From assembly GCA_002418465.1 (NCBI GenBank), contig DIEE01000160.1, forward strand, positions 1 to 35,601: a stretch of 35,601 nt of DNA, written 5' to 3'. This DNA comes from Pseudomonas sp. UBA5782. Lineage in GTDB: Bacteria > Pseudomonadota > Gammaproteobacteria > Pseudomonadales > Pseudomonadaceae. The position numbers and the translations under genes were made by a program. The notes beneath the pieces were generated by a model. The model worked only from the letters and a program-made list of their open reading frames with translations, did not search any database and was not told the origin of the DNA. Shown in pieces: positions 16,952 through 25,459 of the stretch; the first letter of the stretch is position 1; every line of letters starts with the position of its first letter.

Positions 16952-17956
16952 CTACGAACCCTTGCGTTTGGCCCAGGCGCCGAGTTCCTTCATCAGTTCG
17001 CGCTCCTGCAGCGCGATGCCGTGCAGGCTTTGCGCGATGGGTGCGGTGCTGACCGGCTCCCCCCTGTTGCGGCTGTGGCGCACGCAGGCGGAAGCGAACT
17101 GGCGCCAGTCGTCGCCGATCGCGGTCATGCGCGCGGAAGCCTCCCGCAGACGGCTGTCGCCGAGCAGCTCGCCGGCTTCCTGCAGGAAGCTCGCGTACAT
17201 GAAGCGAAACCCCGCGCCGCCGGTGCCGATCTCTTCCTGCATGCGCACGATGTGGGTCAGGTACAGCCGGTTGTACTTGGCCTGGGCCGGATCGAGCCGG
17301 GCGATACGCCCGGCCAGGTGCTGGATGCCACGAATGCCGATCCACGGCAGCGGCATGCCGTCGAGGATGCGCGTGGTGGCCAGCACGCTCTTGCGGATCA
17401 GGCGCTCCCAGTCCTGTTCCAGCGGCACGTCGTCGAGCCAATACATCAGCCCCTTGGCGGCCAGCGCGCCCTTGGCGAAACGCGCCTTCTGCAGGTCTTC
17501 GGCGGCGCAGCGCATCGGCTGCTCGAACACCGGGTCGCTGATCAGGTACTCGTTGCCCTCGCGACCATAGGCCAGCAGGTTGTGCGCGTTGAAGTGGAAG
17601 CGCATCTCCGGCGGAAAGTACGGCAGCCAGAACACCGAACTCTGCAGGCCCGCCAGGCGCCCGGCGTTGAGCGCCGCGTCCAGCTCGCGACGACCCTGCT
17701 CGGGATTGCCGAAAGTGCGGCTGTGCAGACGCGCGCCCAGGCGCTTGCTCAGCGTCTTGATCAGATAGCGCGGCGGCATGCGGTAGGCGATCAGCGGCAT
17801 GCCGCTGAGCTTGACGATAGGCAGGTAGGCGAACGCCAGCCCGGAAGCCAGGCCGAAGGCCATCGGCTCGCTCATCGGCAGGCCGGCGTGGGTCAGCAGG
17901 CTGGCCATCACGCCGCTTTCGCAATGGGCGCTCTGGCGGTGTTGGAAAACGGTCAT
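16952..17956 (-). CDS. BtrH-like acyl transferase
   Basis: A 334-residue protein starting at ATG 17956, which overlaps the preceding gene's stop (ATGA). The N terminus FQHRQSAHCESGVMASLLTHAGLPMSE (quoted in part: HCESG) matches the BtrH N-terminal domain, with Cys12 at the position of the proposed nucleophile. BtrH moves an acyl group from an acyl carrier protein to an amine in butirosin synthesis. It is followed by the family's long segment with RMPPRYLIKTLSKRLG and a C-terminal helical part. No signal peptide is seen. BtrH-domain genes also occur in flexirubin-like clusters. Likely job: moving the finished chain from ACP to an unknown acceptor. It is the last gene of the minus operon. Confidence 0.8.
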   Translation of the reverse strand: MTVFQHRQSAHCESGVMASLLTHAGLPMSEPMAFGLASGLAFAYLPIVKLSGMPLIAYRMPPRYLIKTLSKRLGARLHSRTFGNPEQGRRELDAALNAGRLAGLQSSVFWLPYFPPEMRFHFNAHNLLAYGREGNEYLISDPVFEQPMRCAAEDLQKARFAKGALAAKGLMYWLDDVPLEQDWERLIRKSVLATTRILDGMPLPWIGIRGIQHLAGRIARLDPAQAKYNRLYLTHIVRMQEEIGTGGAGFRFMYASFLQEAGELLGDSRLREASARMTAIGDDWRQFASACVRHSRNRGEPVSTAPIAQSLHGIALQERELMKELGAWAKRKGS

Positions 17957-18360
17957 GCCAAATCCTTCTGGTAGCCAAGCAGTTCCTCGAGCGGCAGACC
18001 GAAAGCCTCCGCGTAACGCGCCAGGATCGACGCCGGCAGGCGCCGGTACACGCCGACGCGAAAGTGCCGGCGGATGCGCCACTGCCAGAGTCCGGTGATC
18101 TGCGCCAGCGCCGACTCGTCCAGCCGGTAGCGGTACATCAGGCACTTCAGCGGCGACGCCTCGCCACGCTGCCAGGCGCCCAGCGCGTCGGCCTCGTGGG
18201 CCTCCAGCTCGGCGACCGCCAGCTGCGTGGCATAGGCTTCCGGCTCCCAGCCATCGCTCTGCGCGCGCTGGTAACGGCCGCTGGCATCGACCGCATAGAC
18301 CAGCTTGCTGTGCCCGCCGTAGGTGGAGCTGTGATCCTGCGGGACCTCGTCAAGCTTCAT
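17953..18360 (-). CDS. Unrecognised 135-residue protein with possible helix-turn-helix C terminus
   Basis: I do not recognise a named family. The first half (YGGHSKLVYAVDASGRYQRAQS and following) looks like a small alpha/beta region. The middle (about 40-75) is acidic and helical. The last 50 residues, with ALAQITGLWQWRIRRHF and then ILARYAEAFGLPLEELLGY, resemble an XRE/Cro-type helix-turn-helix, including the typical GLPLEEL ending. It starts at ATG 18360, overlapping the KAS III gene by 11 bases, and its stop overlaps the BtrH-like gene by 4 bases. It is therefore an integral part of the minus operon. It could be a pathway regulator or a small assembly factor. Confidence 0.8.
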   Translation of the reverse strand: MKLDEVPQDHSSTYGGHSKLVYAVDASGRYQRAQSDGWEPEAYATQLAVAELEAHEADALGAWQRGEASPLKCLMYRYRLDESALAQITGLWQWRIRRHFRVGVYRRLPASILARYAEAFGLPLEELLGYQKDLA

Positions 18361-19507
18361 CGCCGACCACCGTCAGATGCATGAAGGCGCTGGAGAAGCG
18401 CCCGCTTTCCGGGACGTAGCAGAGCAACCGCTCGCCGCTGCGCAGGCCACCACCATTGAACAGCTCTTCGAGCATGATGAAGATCGACGCCGCGCCGGTG
18501 TTGCCCTTGCGGGTCAGGTTGGTGAACCAGCGATCCTGGGGAATCGGCAGGTCGGCGTTGGCCAGGCCCACGGCGAGGCGATCGCGGAAGAACTGCGACG
18601 AGTAGTGCGGCAGGAAATGCTCGATGTCGGCGACGCGCAGCTCGCGGCGCGCCATGATCCGCTGCAGCGCCTGCTCGACGGTGTACTTGACGATGTTTTC
18701 ATTGAGCAGCTTGACGTTCTGCTTGATCGCCATAACCGAACGACGGTTACGCTCATCGGCGTCGAAGCGGCTCCAGCCGGTCAGACGCTCGTCCTGCATG
18801 TCGGCGCCGGCGTACATGCAGGCCGGCATCTGGTCGGCGAAGGAGTAGATGTCGATCCAGTCGACGCGCAGGCTCGGCCCGCTGGCGTTCGGCCGACCCT
18901 GCAGAAGCACCGCGCCGGCGCCGTCGGAAAGCATCCAGCGCAGGAAGTCCTTCTCGAAGGCGATCTCCGGATGGCTTTCCAGGTCGTCGACGCGGCTTTC
19001 GTACTCGGCGTTGAAGTTACGCGCGTGCATCAGCGTCGAGGCGACTTCCGAACCGCAGGCCACGGCGTTGCGGCTCTCTCCACTGGCAACGCTCATCCAG
19101 GCGTATTTCAGCGCGCTCATGCCGCACAGGCAGATGCCCGCGGTGGACACCACCTCGCAGGGCGGATTGCCAAGTTCGCCGTGCACCATCACCGCGTGGT
19201 TGGGCATCACCTGGTCCGGCGAAGAGCTGCTGGCGACCAGGCAATCGAGTTCGTTCAGCGCGAAGCCCTCACCGGCCAGGCCGCGGATCGCCTCGGCGCT
19301 GAGCTGCGCATTGTTCATGCTCGGCTCGCCGGTAGCGGGGTCGATCACGTAATGCCGCCGGGTGATGCCGTTGCTGCGCAGCACCAGCTTGCGCGCCCGC
19401 GACGGCTTGCCACCCACCAGTCCCAGGCGCGCCTCCATCTGCTCGTTGTCGACGGCGTCGTGCGGCAGGCAGGCGCTGATGCGATTGATGAATACAGGTT
19501 GAACCAC
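18350..19507 (-). CDS. darB: KAS III-family ketosynthase, DarB-like
   Basis: A 385-residue thiolase-fold enzyme. The Cys-His-Asn triad of KAS III is visible: Cys126 in STAGICLCGMSALKY (a second cysteine follows at 128), His301 in HFLPHYSSQFF, and Asn336 in RKGNTGAAS. The Gly-rich C-terminal segment is SGRFSSAF. DarB enzymes join two beta-keto acyl thioesters to make the cyclohexanedione precursor of dialkylresorcinols. The assignment to DarB rests on family likeness plus the adjacent darA-like gene. A few bases separate it from darA (18508-19524 gap of 17 bases after its start at 19507), and it overlaps the next gene by 11 bases. Confidence 0.85.
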   Translation of the reverse strand: MVQPVFINRISACLPHDAVDNEQMEARLGLVGGKPSRARKLVLRSNGITRRHYVIDPATGEPSMNNAQLSAEAIRGLAGEGFALNELDCLVASSSSPDQVMPNHAVMVHGELGNPPCEVVSTAGICLCGMSALKYAWMSVASGESRNAVACGSEVASTLMHARNFNAEYESRVDDLESHPEIAFEKDFLRWMLSDGAGAVLLQGRPNASGPSLRVDWIDIYSFADQMPACMYAGADMQDERLTGWSRFDADERNRRSVMAIKQNVKLLNENIVKYTVEQALQRIMARRELRVADIEHFLPHYSSQFFRDRLAVGLANADLPIPQDRWFTNLTRKGNTGAASIFIMLEELFNGGGLRSGERLLCYVPESGRFSSAFMHLTVVGDEA

Positions 19508-19524
19508 GGGAGTCCTCGGTCAAT

Positions 19525-20442
19525 TCACTCGCCGGACGGGCCGGCGAAGTAATCCTTTTGACGCTGCGTTCGCGCTCTGGAAAGCGGCGCCAGCACCTTT
19601 TTCAGCAGTGTACCCAGCGGCACCACGGTGATGATCAGGCTGATCAGAAAGACGATGTAGACAACCAGCCCGGCGCCGCGTCGGCGGCTCTGCTGCGGAC
19701 CAAGCGCGCTGAGCAGACGACTCCAGAGCTGGAAGCTGCGGTTGCCGACGGTCTCGCTGCCGATCAGTTTTTCGTCCACCTTCACCGCCCCCAGACCACG
19801 CAACATGGGTTGTTCGAGCGGCAGATCATCGGCCGAGAGACGCTGTGCAATGGCCTCGCCGAAGCGGCTGGCGGCACTGATCTCGGCATCCTCGATACCG
19901 GCGAGCGGCACCCAGCCGTAGGGTTTGCGGCGCCCGGTGAACATCCACAGAGGGGTGGCGAGAAAACTCGCGGCGGTGCCGCAGGCATCGGTCAGGGCGA
20001 CGTTGTCGAGCAGCCGCGCACCAAGCGCGGCGAGCCTGGCCTTGACCTTTTCCTGCGCCATCAGCCACATGTTGCGGCAGCCGATCAGCGTCATCACCGG
20101 GCGCCCGCGCAGCAGTTGCGCGGCTTCCGGCGTGGCCAGAAAACTGGTCAGCGGCAGCGACGGCGAAAGGAACCAGACCTGGTAGGCGAGGATGATCAGG
20201 TCGTACTCTTTTCCGGCATCCACCGCCAGAGGCCGCAGCGGCTGCGGCTTCATCAGTACGGTTTCGGGGAAGATGCGGAAAAAACCGAGGAACGGCCAGG
20301 GGAACGGGTAAGGTTGGACGGGTTCGAGCGGCAGGAAGTCCACCTGGATACCGGTGCTCGCCTGCAACGGCGCGCAAACCGATTGAACCAGTCGATTCAA
20401 CTGCCCGGTTTGCGAATAATGAACCACCAGTACCTGACGCAT
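19525..20442 (-). CDS. darA: Dialkylresorcinol condensing enzyme-like protein
   Basis: A 305-residue protein. It opens with MRQVLVVHYSQTGQLNRLVQS, a flavodoxin-type nucleotide loop, followed by FLPLEPVQPYPFPWPFLGFF and the PLRPL...DLIILAYQVWFLSPSLPL region typical of the DarA family. A single membrane anchor lies near the C terminus (VVYIVFLISLIITVVPLG) with a basic tail. DarA aromatises the DarB product to a resorcinol in dialkylresorcinol and flexirubin pathways. ATG 20442 is chosen since the flavodoxin loop begins right there; the longer frame to 20664 lies in antisense of the divergent gene. It is the first gene of the minus operon. The membrane anchor suggests the aromatic product forms at the inner membrane. 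Confidence 0.88.
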   Translation of the reverse strand: MRQVLVVHYSQTGQLNRLVQSVCAPLQASTGIQVDFLPLEPVQPYPFPWPFLGFFRIFPETVLMKPQPLRPLAVDAGKEYDLIILAYQVWFLSPSLPLTSFLATPEAAQLLRGRPVMTLIGCRNMWLMAQEKVKARLAALGARLLDNVALTDACGTAASFLATPLWMFTGRRKPYGWVPLAGIEDAEISAASRFGEAIAQRLSADDLPLEQPMLRGLGAVKVDEKLIGSETVGNRSFQLWSRLLSALGPQQSRRRGAGLVVYIVFLISLIITVVPLGTLLKKVLAPLSRARTQRQKDYFAGPSGE

Positions 20443-20464
20443 GCCCCAGCCAATTCCCTGCAAA

Positions 20465-20914
20465 ATGTTGCGAATTATGCCACAGAGATTTTTTCTGACC
20501 GTAACCCAGGCGACATATTGCGCTGCGCTGGCATTGACGCTAGCGGCCACGGCGCAGGCCGGCGACATCCGGATCGTTCTCCAAGGGAGGCAGCCCGCCG
20601 GGGCCGTGCATGTCGCGCTGCTGCCCGGCGACAGCCAGGAATGGACGCAGCCGGCGTTGCGCACGCTGCAGGCCGACGACGGTGAGTTGCTGCTGCGCGA
20701 CGTACCGGCGGGCCGCTACGCCGTGCAGGTCTACCAGGATCTCGACGGCAACGGCCGGCTCGACCGCAGCCCGCGCGGGCTGCCGCTGGAGCCGGTGGGT
20801 TTCTCCGGCAATCCGTCGCTGCTGCGAGGCAAGCCGAAACCGGCGCAGTGCCTGTTCGTGCATGGAGAGGCGGACAGTGAACTGGGCATTCGCCTGCAGA
20901 GCCGCCGCAAATAG
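20465..20914 (+). CDS. Secreted DUF2141 family protein
   Basis: About 149 residues. Three in-frame ATGs (20441, 20465, 20477) could start it; none has a good ribosome site. The last two leave a proper signal peptide (PQRFFLTVTQATYCAALALTLAATAQA), with cleavage near TAQA-GD. The mature part matches DUF2141: VHVALLPGDSQEW, then LLLRDVPAGRYAVQVYQDLDGNGRLDRSPRGLPLEPVGFS (quoted in part), including the DLDGNGRLD segment that resembles a calcium-binding loop and the PxEPxGFS ending. Its function is unknown. It is divergent from the darA operon with at most 34 bases between start codons, so shared or mutually exclusive transcription is likely. Confidence 0.82.
   Translation: MLRIMPQRFFLTVTQATYCAALALTLAATAQAGDIRIVLQGRQPAGAVHVALLPGDSQEWTQPALRTLQADDGELLLRDVPAGRYAVQVYQDLDGNGRLDRSPRGLPLEPVGFSGNPSLLRGKPKPAQCLFVHGEADSELGIRLQSRRK
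20474..20504 (-). promoter_or_regulatory. Likely promoter of the darA-like operon
   Basis: On the minus strand, TGG-CATAAT forms an extended -10 (hexamer at 20474-20479) with TTACGG 19 bases upstream (20499-20504) as a weak -35. Transcription would start about 25 bases before the darA ATG. The -10 box overlaps a candidate start codon of the divergent DUF2141 gene. Seen by eye, not tested. Confidence 0.4.
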
Positions 20915-20932
20915 CGCCCGAACCTCGCAGGT

Positions 20933-21469
20933 TCAGGGCTGCCGCCAGATCAACCCGCCGACGTCGTAGCCCTGCTCGCGGGCCACGCCGAGCAGGCGTT
21001 CGCGGGTGGCGGCGTCGACTTCGGCGGTGCGCGAGAGCAGCCACAGGTACTTGCGGTTCGGATGGCCGACCAGGGCGGTGCGGTAGTCGTCGTCCAGGTA
21101 GAGCACCCAGTATTCGCCGCGGCTGAGATTGGGGAAGAGCCTGCTGAACCCATTGTCGAAACGCACCCAGAGCTTGTCCGTGCGCCCCTCGACCTGCGGG
21201 AAGGCTTCGCCAAGCGCCTCCTGCCATTCGCCGCTGGCGGTCTTGCAGCGGTTGCGCACGCCAACGGCGCCGTCCGCCCGCAGGCTGTAGCGGGCTTCGG
21301 ACTGCACGCAGTTGCGCTGGAAGAACATCGGCAGGCGCGCCAGTTCGTACCAGGTGCCCTGGTAGCGCTGCAGGTCGACCTGGGCAACGGTGCGCGGCGG
21401 CGATGGCGCCACGCCGGACGCGCAGGCGCAAAGCAGCAGGACGGCGAAGACACCGAGCAACAGGCGCAT
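20933..21469 (-). CDS. blc: Outer-membrane lipocalin
   Basis: A 178-residue lipoprotein. The N terminus MRLLLGVFAVLLLCAC ends in a lipobox-like LCAC, with acylation at Cys16. The mature part has the lipocalin signature YQGTWYELARLPMFFQ, a central cysteine pair region and the late LVGHPNRKYLWLLSR strand. Bacterial lipocalins bind lipids at the outer membrane, typically under envelope stress. It is the last gene of a minus-strand run, with the small lipoprotein gene 10 bases upstream. The same order lipocalin, small lipoprotein, DUF924, fbp is known in P. aeruginosa. Confidence 0.92.
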   Translation of the reverse strand: MRLLLGVFAVLLLCACASGVAPSPPRTVAQVDLQRYQGTWYELARLPMFFQRNCVQSEARYSLRADGAVGVRNRCKTASGEWQEALGEAFPQVEGRTDKLWVRFDNGFSRLFPNLSRGEYWVLYLDDDYRTALVGHPNRKYLWLLSRTAEVDAATRERLLGVAREQGYDVGGLIWRQP

Positions 21470-21479
21470 GGCGAACTCC

Positions 21480-21731
21480 CTACTTGAGACCCTGACCGGA
21501 GAACATCAGCACCTTGTCGGCGGCGTACTGCACGCTGATGAAGGTCTTCTGGTCGCCCCAGGTGCAGCTGGACATGCCCATGGCGCCGGAGCATTCGGTG
21601 GGCGCGCCGAGCAGCTCCTCGACTTCCAGCTTGCTCATTCCGGGGCCGATCTTGGCGTAGTTCTCCTGGTTGATCTTGCTGCAGCCGGCCACCAGCAGGC
21701 AGGTCAGCACGGCGAAATGACGCAAGGACAT
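21480..21731 (-). CDS. Small BamE/SmpA-like lipoprotein
   Basis: An 83-residue lipoprotein with signal MSLRHFAVLTCLLVAGC, lipobox LVAGC (Cys17). The mature part is INQENYAKIGPGMSKLEVEELLGAPT, the short helix-turn of the SmpA/OmlA fold, followed by two cysteines that could form a disulphide. It is too small and too different to be the true BamE. It probably sits at the outer membrane; its function is unknown. It lies between DUF924 and the lipocalin genes, likely co-transcribed. Confidence 0.85.
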   Translation of the reverse strand: MSLRHFAVLTCLLVAGCSKINQENYAKIGPGMSKLEVEELLGAPTECSGAMGMSSCTWGDQKTFISVQYAADKVLMFSGQGLK

Positions 21732-21766
21732 GGGGTGATGCTCCTGATTGGAAGCGCCGCCGCGAC

Positions 21767-22345
21767 TCAGAAGCGCGAACCGGGCTGACGCAGAAACTGG
21801 TTCTCCTCATCGGTGGACAGCCGACCGAGGATCTCGTTGCGATGGGGGAAGCGACCGAAGCGTGCGATGACGTCGCGGTGCCTGCGGGCAAAGTTCAGGA
21901 AATCGTCGAAGGGTACGCGCTCCTCGCCGCTGTGCAGGTCGGCGAGCGCGGAAAAGGCCACCACGCTGCGCTCCTGACGACCGAGGTCTTCGGCGTGTTC
22001 CAGCACCAGGTAGCAGAACACCTGGCGGATCGGTGCCAGCGCACTAGCCAGGCCGCGCACCAGACCGCTGTCGAGCAGTGCCTGGGCAGCGGCGTCGCCG
22101 GCGAAGGCGCCGGGTGTACCGCGATGGATCATCCGGGGAAGCTGATCGAGGAGGATCAGCAGCGCCAGCCAGCCGTCGGGCGTCTGCGCCCAGTCGTCCA
22201 GCTCACCGCGCAGCGCCTGTCCGGCGAGCCCGCCGAAGCGCTCGCGGGCTTCGGCGTCCTGGCTTTGCCGGTAGCCGAACCACAGGCGACCCTGCTGCGC
22301 GGCGATCCGGCTTGCCGTGGCGCCTTCGCCGAACCACCAGTGCAA
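21767..22345 (-). CDS. DUF924 family protein (start uncertain)
   Basis: A 192-residue TPR-like helical protein of the DUF924 family: WWFGEGATASRI, then RLWFG, the LALLILLDQLPRMIHRGTPGAFAGD block and the late RFGRFPHRNEILGR motif. No ATG is available at the expected place. TTG 22345 is the nearest usual codon, but family members begin some residues earlier with a PWQPLL-like segment. That segment is encoded here up to about 22381, overlapping the fbp stop region, with no ATG, GTG or TTG codon. An unusual initiator (CTG 22348, or ATC near 22387) is possible. The function is unknown. Confidence 0.85.
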   Translation of the reverse strand: MHWWFGEGATASRIAAQQGRLWFGYRQSQDAEARERFGGLAGQALRGELDDWAQTPDGWLALLILLDQLPRMIHRGTPGAFAGDAAAQALLDSGLVRGLASALAPIRQVFCYLVLEHAEDLGRQERSVVAFSALADLHSGEERVPFDDFLNFARRHRDVIARFGRFPHRNEILGRLSTDEENQFLRQPGSRF

Positions 22346-22376
22346 CAGCGGTTGCCAGGGCGCCGGCGTTGCCGAC

Positions 22377-23390
22377 TCAGGCTTGATGGTGATACCCGGT
22401 GACGCGCTCGACTTCTTCCTTGGAGCCGAGGTAGACGGCGACGCGCTGGTGCAGCGAGGTAGGCTGGATGTCGAGGATGCGCTGGTGGCCGTCGGTGGAG
22501 GCGCCGCCGGCCTGCTCGATCAGCATCGACATCGGGTTGGCCTCGTACATCAGGCGCAACTTGCCGGGCTTGGACGGGTCGCGCGAATCGCGTGGGTACA
22601 TGAACAGGCCGCCGCGGGTGAGGATGCGATGAACGTCGGCCACCATCGAGGCGATCCAGCGCATGTTGTAGTCCTTGCCCAGCGGGCCGGCCTTGCCTTC
22701 CAGCAGCTCGCCGACGTAGCGCTGTACCGGGGCTTCCCAATGGCGCTGGTTGGACATGTTGATGGCGAACTCGGCGGTGCTTTCCGGCACGCGGATGTCG
22801 TCGTGGGTAAGCACCCAGCTGCCCATCTCGCGGTCCAGGGTGAAGCCCTTCACGCCATCGCCGAGGGTCAGGATCAGCATGGTCTGCGGGCCGTAGATGG
22901 CGTAGCCGGCGGCGACCTGCTTGGTGCCGGGCTGGAGGAAGGCTTCCTCGCCCAGCGGTTCGTTCTGGCTGAAGCATTCGCCCGGGCAGCGCAGCACCGA
23001 GAAGATGGTGCCGACCGAGACGTTGACGTCGATGTTGGAGGAGCCGTCCAGCGGGTCGAAGGTCAGCAGGTAGGCGCCTTTCGGGTACTGGCCGGGGATC
23101 TGGTAGGCGTTGTCCATTTCTTCGGAGGCCATGCCGGCGAGGGTGCCGCCCCACTCGTTGGCTTCCAGGAGAATTTCGTTGGAGAGCACGTCGAGCTTCT
23201 TCTGCACTTCGCCCTGCACATTCTCGGTGCCCATGCTGCCGAGCACGCCGCCCAGCGCGCCCTTGGAGACGGCGTGGCTGATTTCCTTGCAGGCACGCGC
23301 CACCACCTCGATGAGGAAGCGCAGGTCAGCCGGCGTGTTGTGACTGCGGGTTTGCTCGATCAGGTAGCGGCTGAGGGAAACGCGGGACAT
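22377..23390 (-). CDS. fbp: Fructose-1,6-bisphosphatase, class I
   Basis: A 337-residue gluconeogenic enzyme converting fructose 1,6-bisphosphate to fructose 6-phosphate. The metal and substrate motifs are complete: LTFDPLDGSSNIDVN (the DPLDGSSN motif), NEILLEANEWG near the first metal site, and RYVGELLEG with RIL..GG.F.YP.D near the C terminus. ATG 23390 has GGAG 8 bases upstream. Pseudomonads use it in the cyclic Entner-Doudoroff/gluconeogenic scheme. Its stop lies at the beginning of the DUF924 gene, suggesting coupling. Confidence 0.97.
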   Translation of the reverse strand: MSRVSLSRYLIEQTRSHNTPADLRFLIEVVARACKEISHAVSKGALGGVLGSMGTENVQGEVQKKLDVLSNEILLEANEWGGTLAGMASEEMDNAYQIPGQYPKGAYLLTFDPLDGSSNIDVNVSVGTIFSVLRCPGECFSQNEPLGEEAFLQPGTKQVAAGYAIYGPQTMLILTLGDGVKGFTLDREMGSWVLTHDDIRVPESTAEFAINMSNQRHWEAPVQRYVGELLEGKAGPLGKDYNMRWIASMVADVHRILTRGGLFMYPRDSRDPSKPGKLRLMYEANPMSMLIEQAGGASTDGHQRILDIQPTSLHQRVAVYLGSKEEVERVTGYHHQA

Positions 23391-23573
23391 GGAATACTCC
23401 AGGTATGAAGAGGGGAAAAACCCGCGCAGTTTAGCGCGACTCGACGGGCAATGCTGCGTCAGACCGGGCTACCCCAGCGGAGTTCAGCGAAGCGGCGAGA
23501 TGCACTCGACAGCGGCCTCCAGAGGCGGGGGCTTCACGTCCGCCCCGCGCGCCGGCACTTTTCCGCCGCCATG

Positions 23574-23598
23574 AAAAAGCCCCGCCGGGGCGGGGCTT
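23574..23598 (-). terminator. Intrinsic terminator of metK
   Basis: A perfect 10-bp GC-rich stem (AAGCCCCGCC/GGCGGGGCTT) is followed on the minus strand by a run of five T. It lies 18 bases after the metK stop. The remaining bases 23391-23573 hold the fbp leader, in which I see no further element. Confidence 0.9.
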
Positions 23599-23616
23599 CT
23601 GTGCAGCCGGGACCTC

Positions 23617-24807
<1,191 letters not shown>

Positions 24808-24817
24808 CGATCGGTTC

Positions 24818-25459
24818 CTATTCTTTACCGGTGGATGTGATGTGATCGGGCTTGGCGAAGTGCCGTACCTGGATCTGGAAGCCGTTTCTCAGGCCAATGT
24901 AGAGGCTCTCGCCACAGGCGAGCCCCGCGGCATCGGCCCAGCGGGCCAGGTCGTCCTGTTCGAAACCCAGCCAGAGGTCGCCGCAGGCCGTCCTGGCCCA
25001 GCTCTGGTCATGGCTGCACAGCTCGGTGATCAGCAGGCTGCCGCCCGCCTTCACCAGCCCCGCCAGGTGTTTCAGTGCATCCGCCGGCGCCGCCAGATGA
25101 TGCAGTACGAGGTTCAGCACCACGCAATCGGCGGCCGGCTGCAGTTCGACCAGCGCGTCGGCGAGGAGCAGTTCGACGTTGTCGAGGCCGTCGCGCGCGC
25201 AGCGCCCGCGGGCCAGATCGAGCATCGCCGGGCTGTTGTCCAGAGCGGTCACGCGGCTGAAACGGCGCGCCAGATCGGGCAGGAAACCGCCATCGCCAGG
25301 GCCGACTTCGATGGCCGTGGCGCCCGCCGGGAAGCTCAATGCGTCGAGCAGCGCCAGCACGCTTTCGCGGTACTGCGGCAACCCGGCGATGAGGTCCTGC
25401 TGGGCCTGGAAGGCGTCCGCCATGCGCGCGAAGAAATCGCGACTGGCGGCGGCGCGCTG
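24818..25459 (-). pseudogene. Class I methyltransferase, N-terminally truncated (missing ArsR-type domain)
   Basis: The visible part starts at QRAAASRDFFARMADAFQAQQDLIAG and continues with a SAM-binding domain: AIEVGPGDGGFLPDLA (motif I), VTALDNSPAML, and VVLNLVLHHLAAPADALKHL. It ends with GESLYIGLRNGFQIQVRHFAKP. Pseudomonas homologues beside metK are about 330 residues, with an N-terminal ArsR-type winged helix that leads into a similar QR..ASR(D/E)FFAR linker. Here the sequence upstream of that linker is antisense to an oxygenase fragment, although the frame stays open to 25627. An in-frame ATG at 25423 could still make a 201-residue methyltransferase. DNA binding would be lost. The substrate is unknown. 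Confidence 0.75.

Noticed and set aside
12310..20442. Full aryl-polyene or flexirubin cluster
   Set aside because: The adenylation/ammonia-lyase, ketoreductase, acyltransferase and glycosyl-type genes expected of those clusters are absent, so only a related, reduced pathway is claimed.
24808..24900. SAM riboswitch ahead of metK
   Set aside because: The gap to the upstream gene is 10 bases and no conserved SAM-riboswitch core or pairing is visible.
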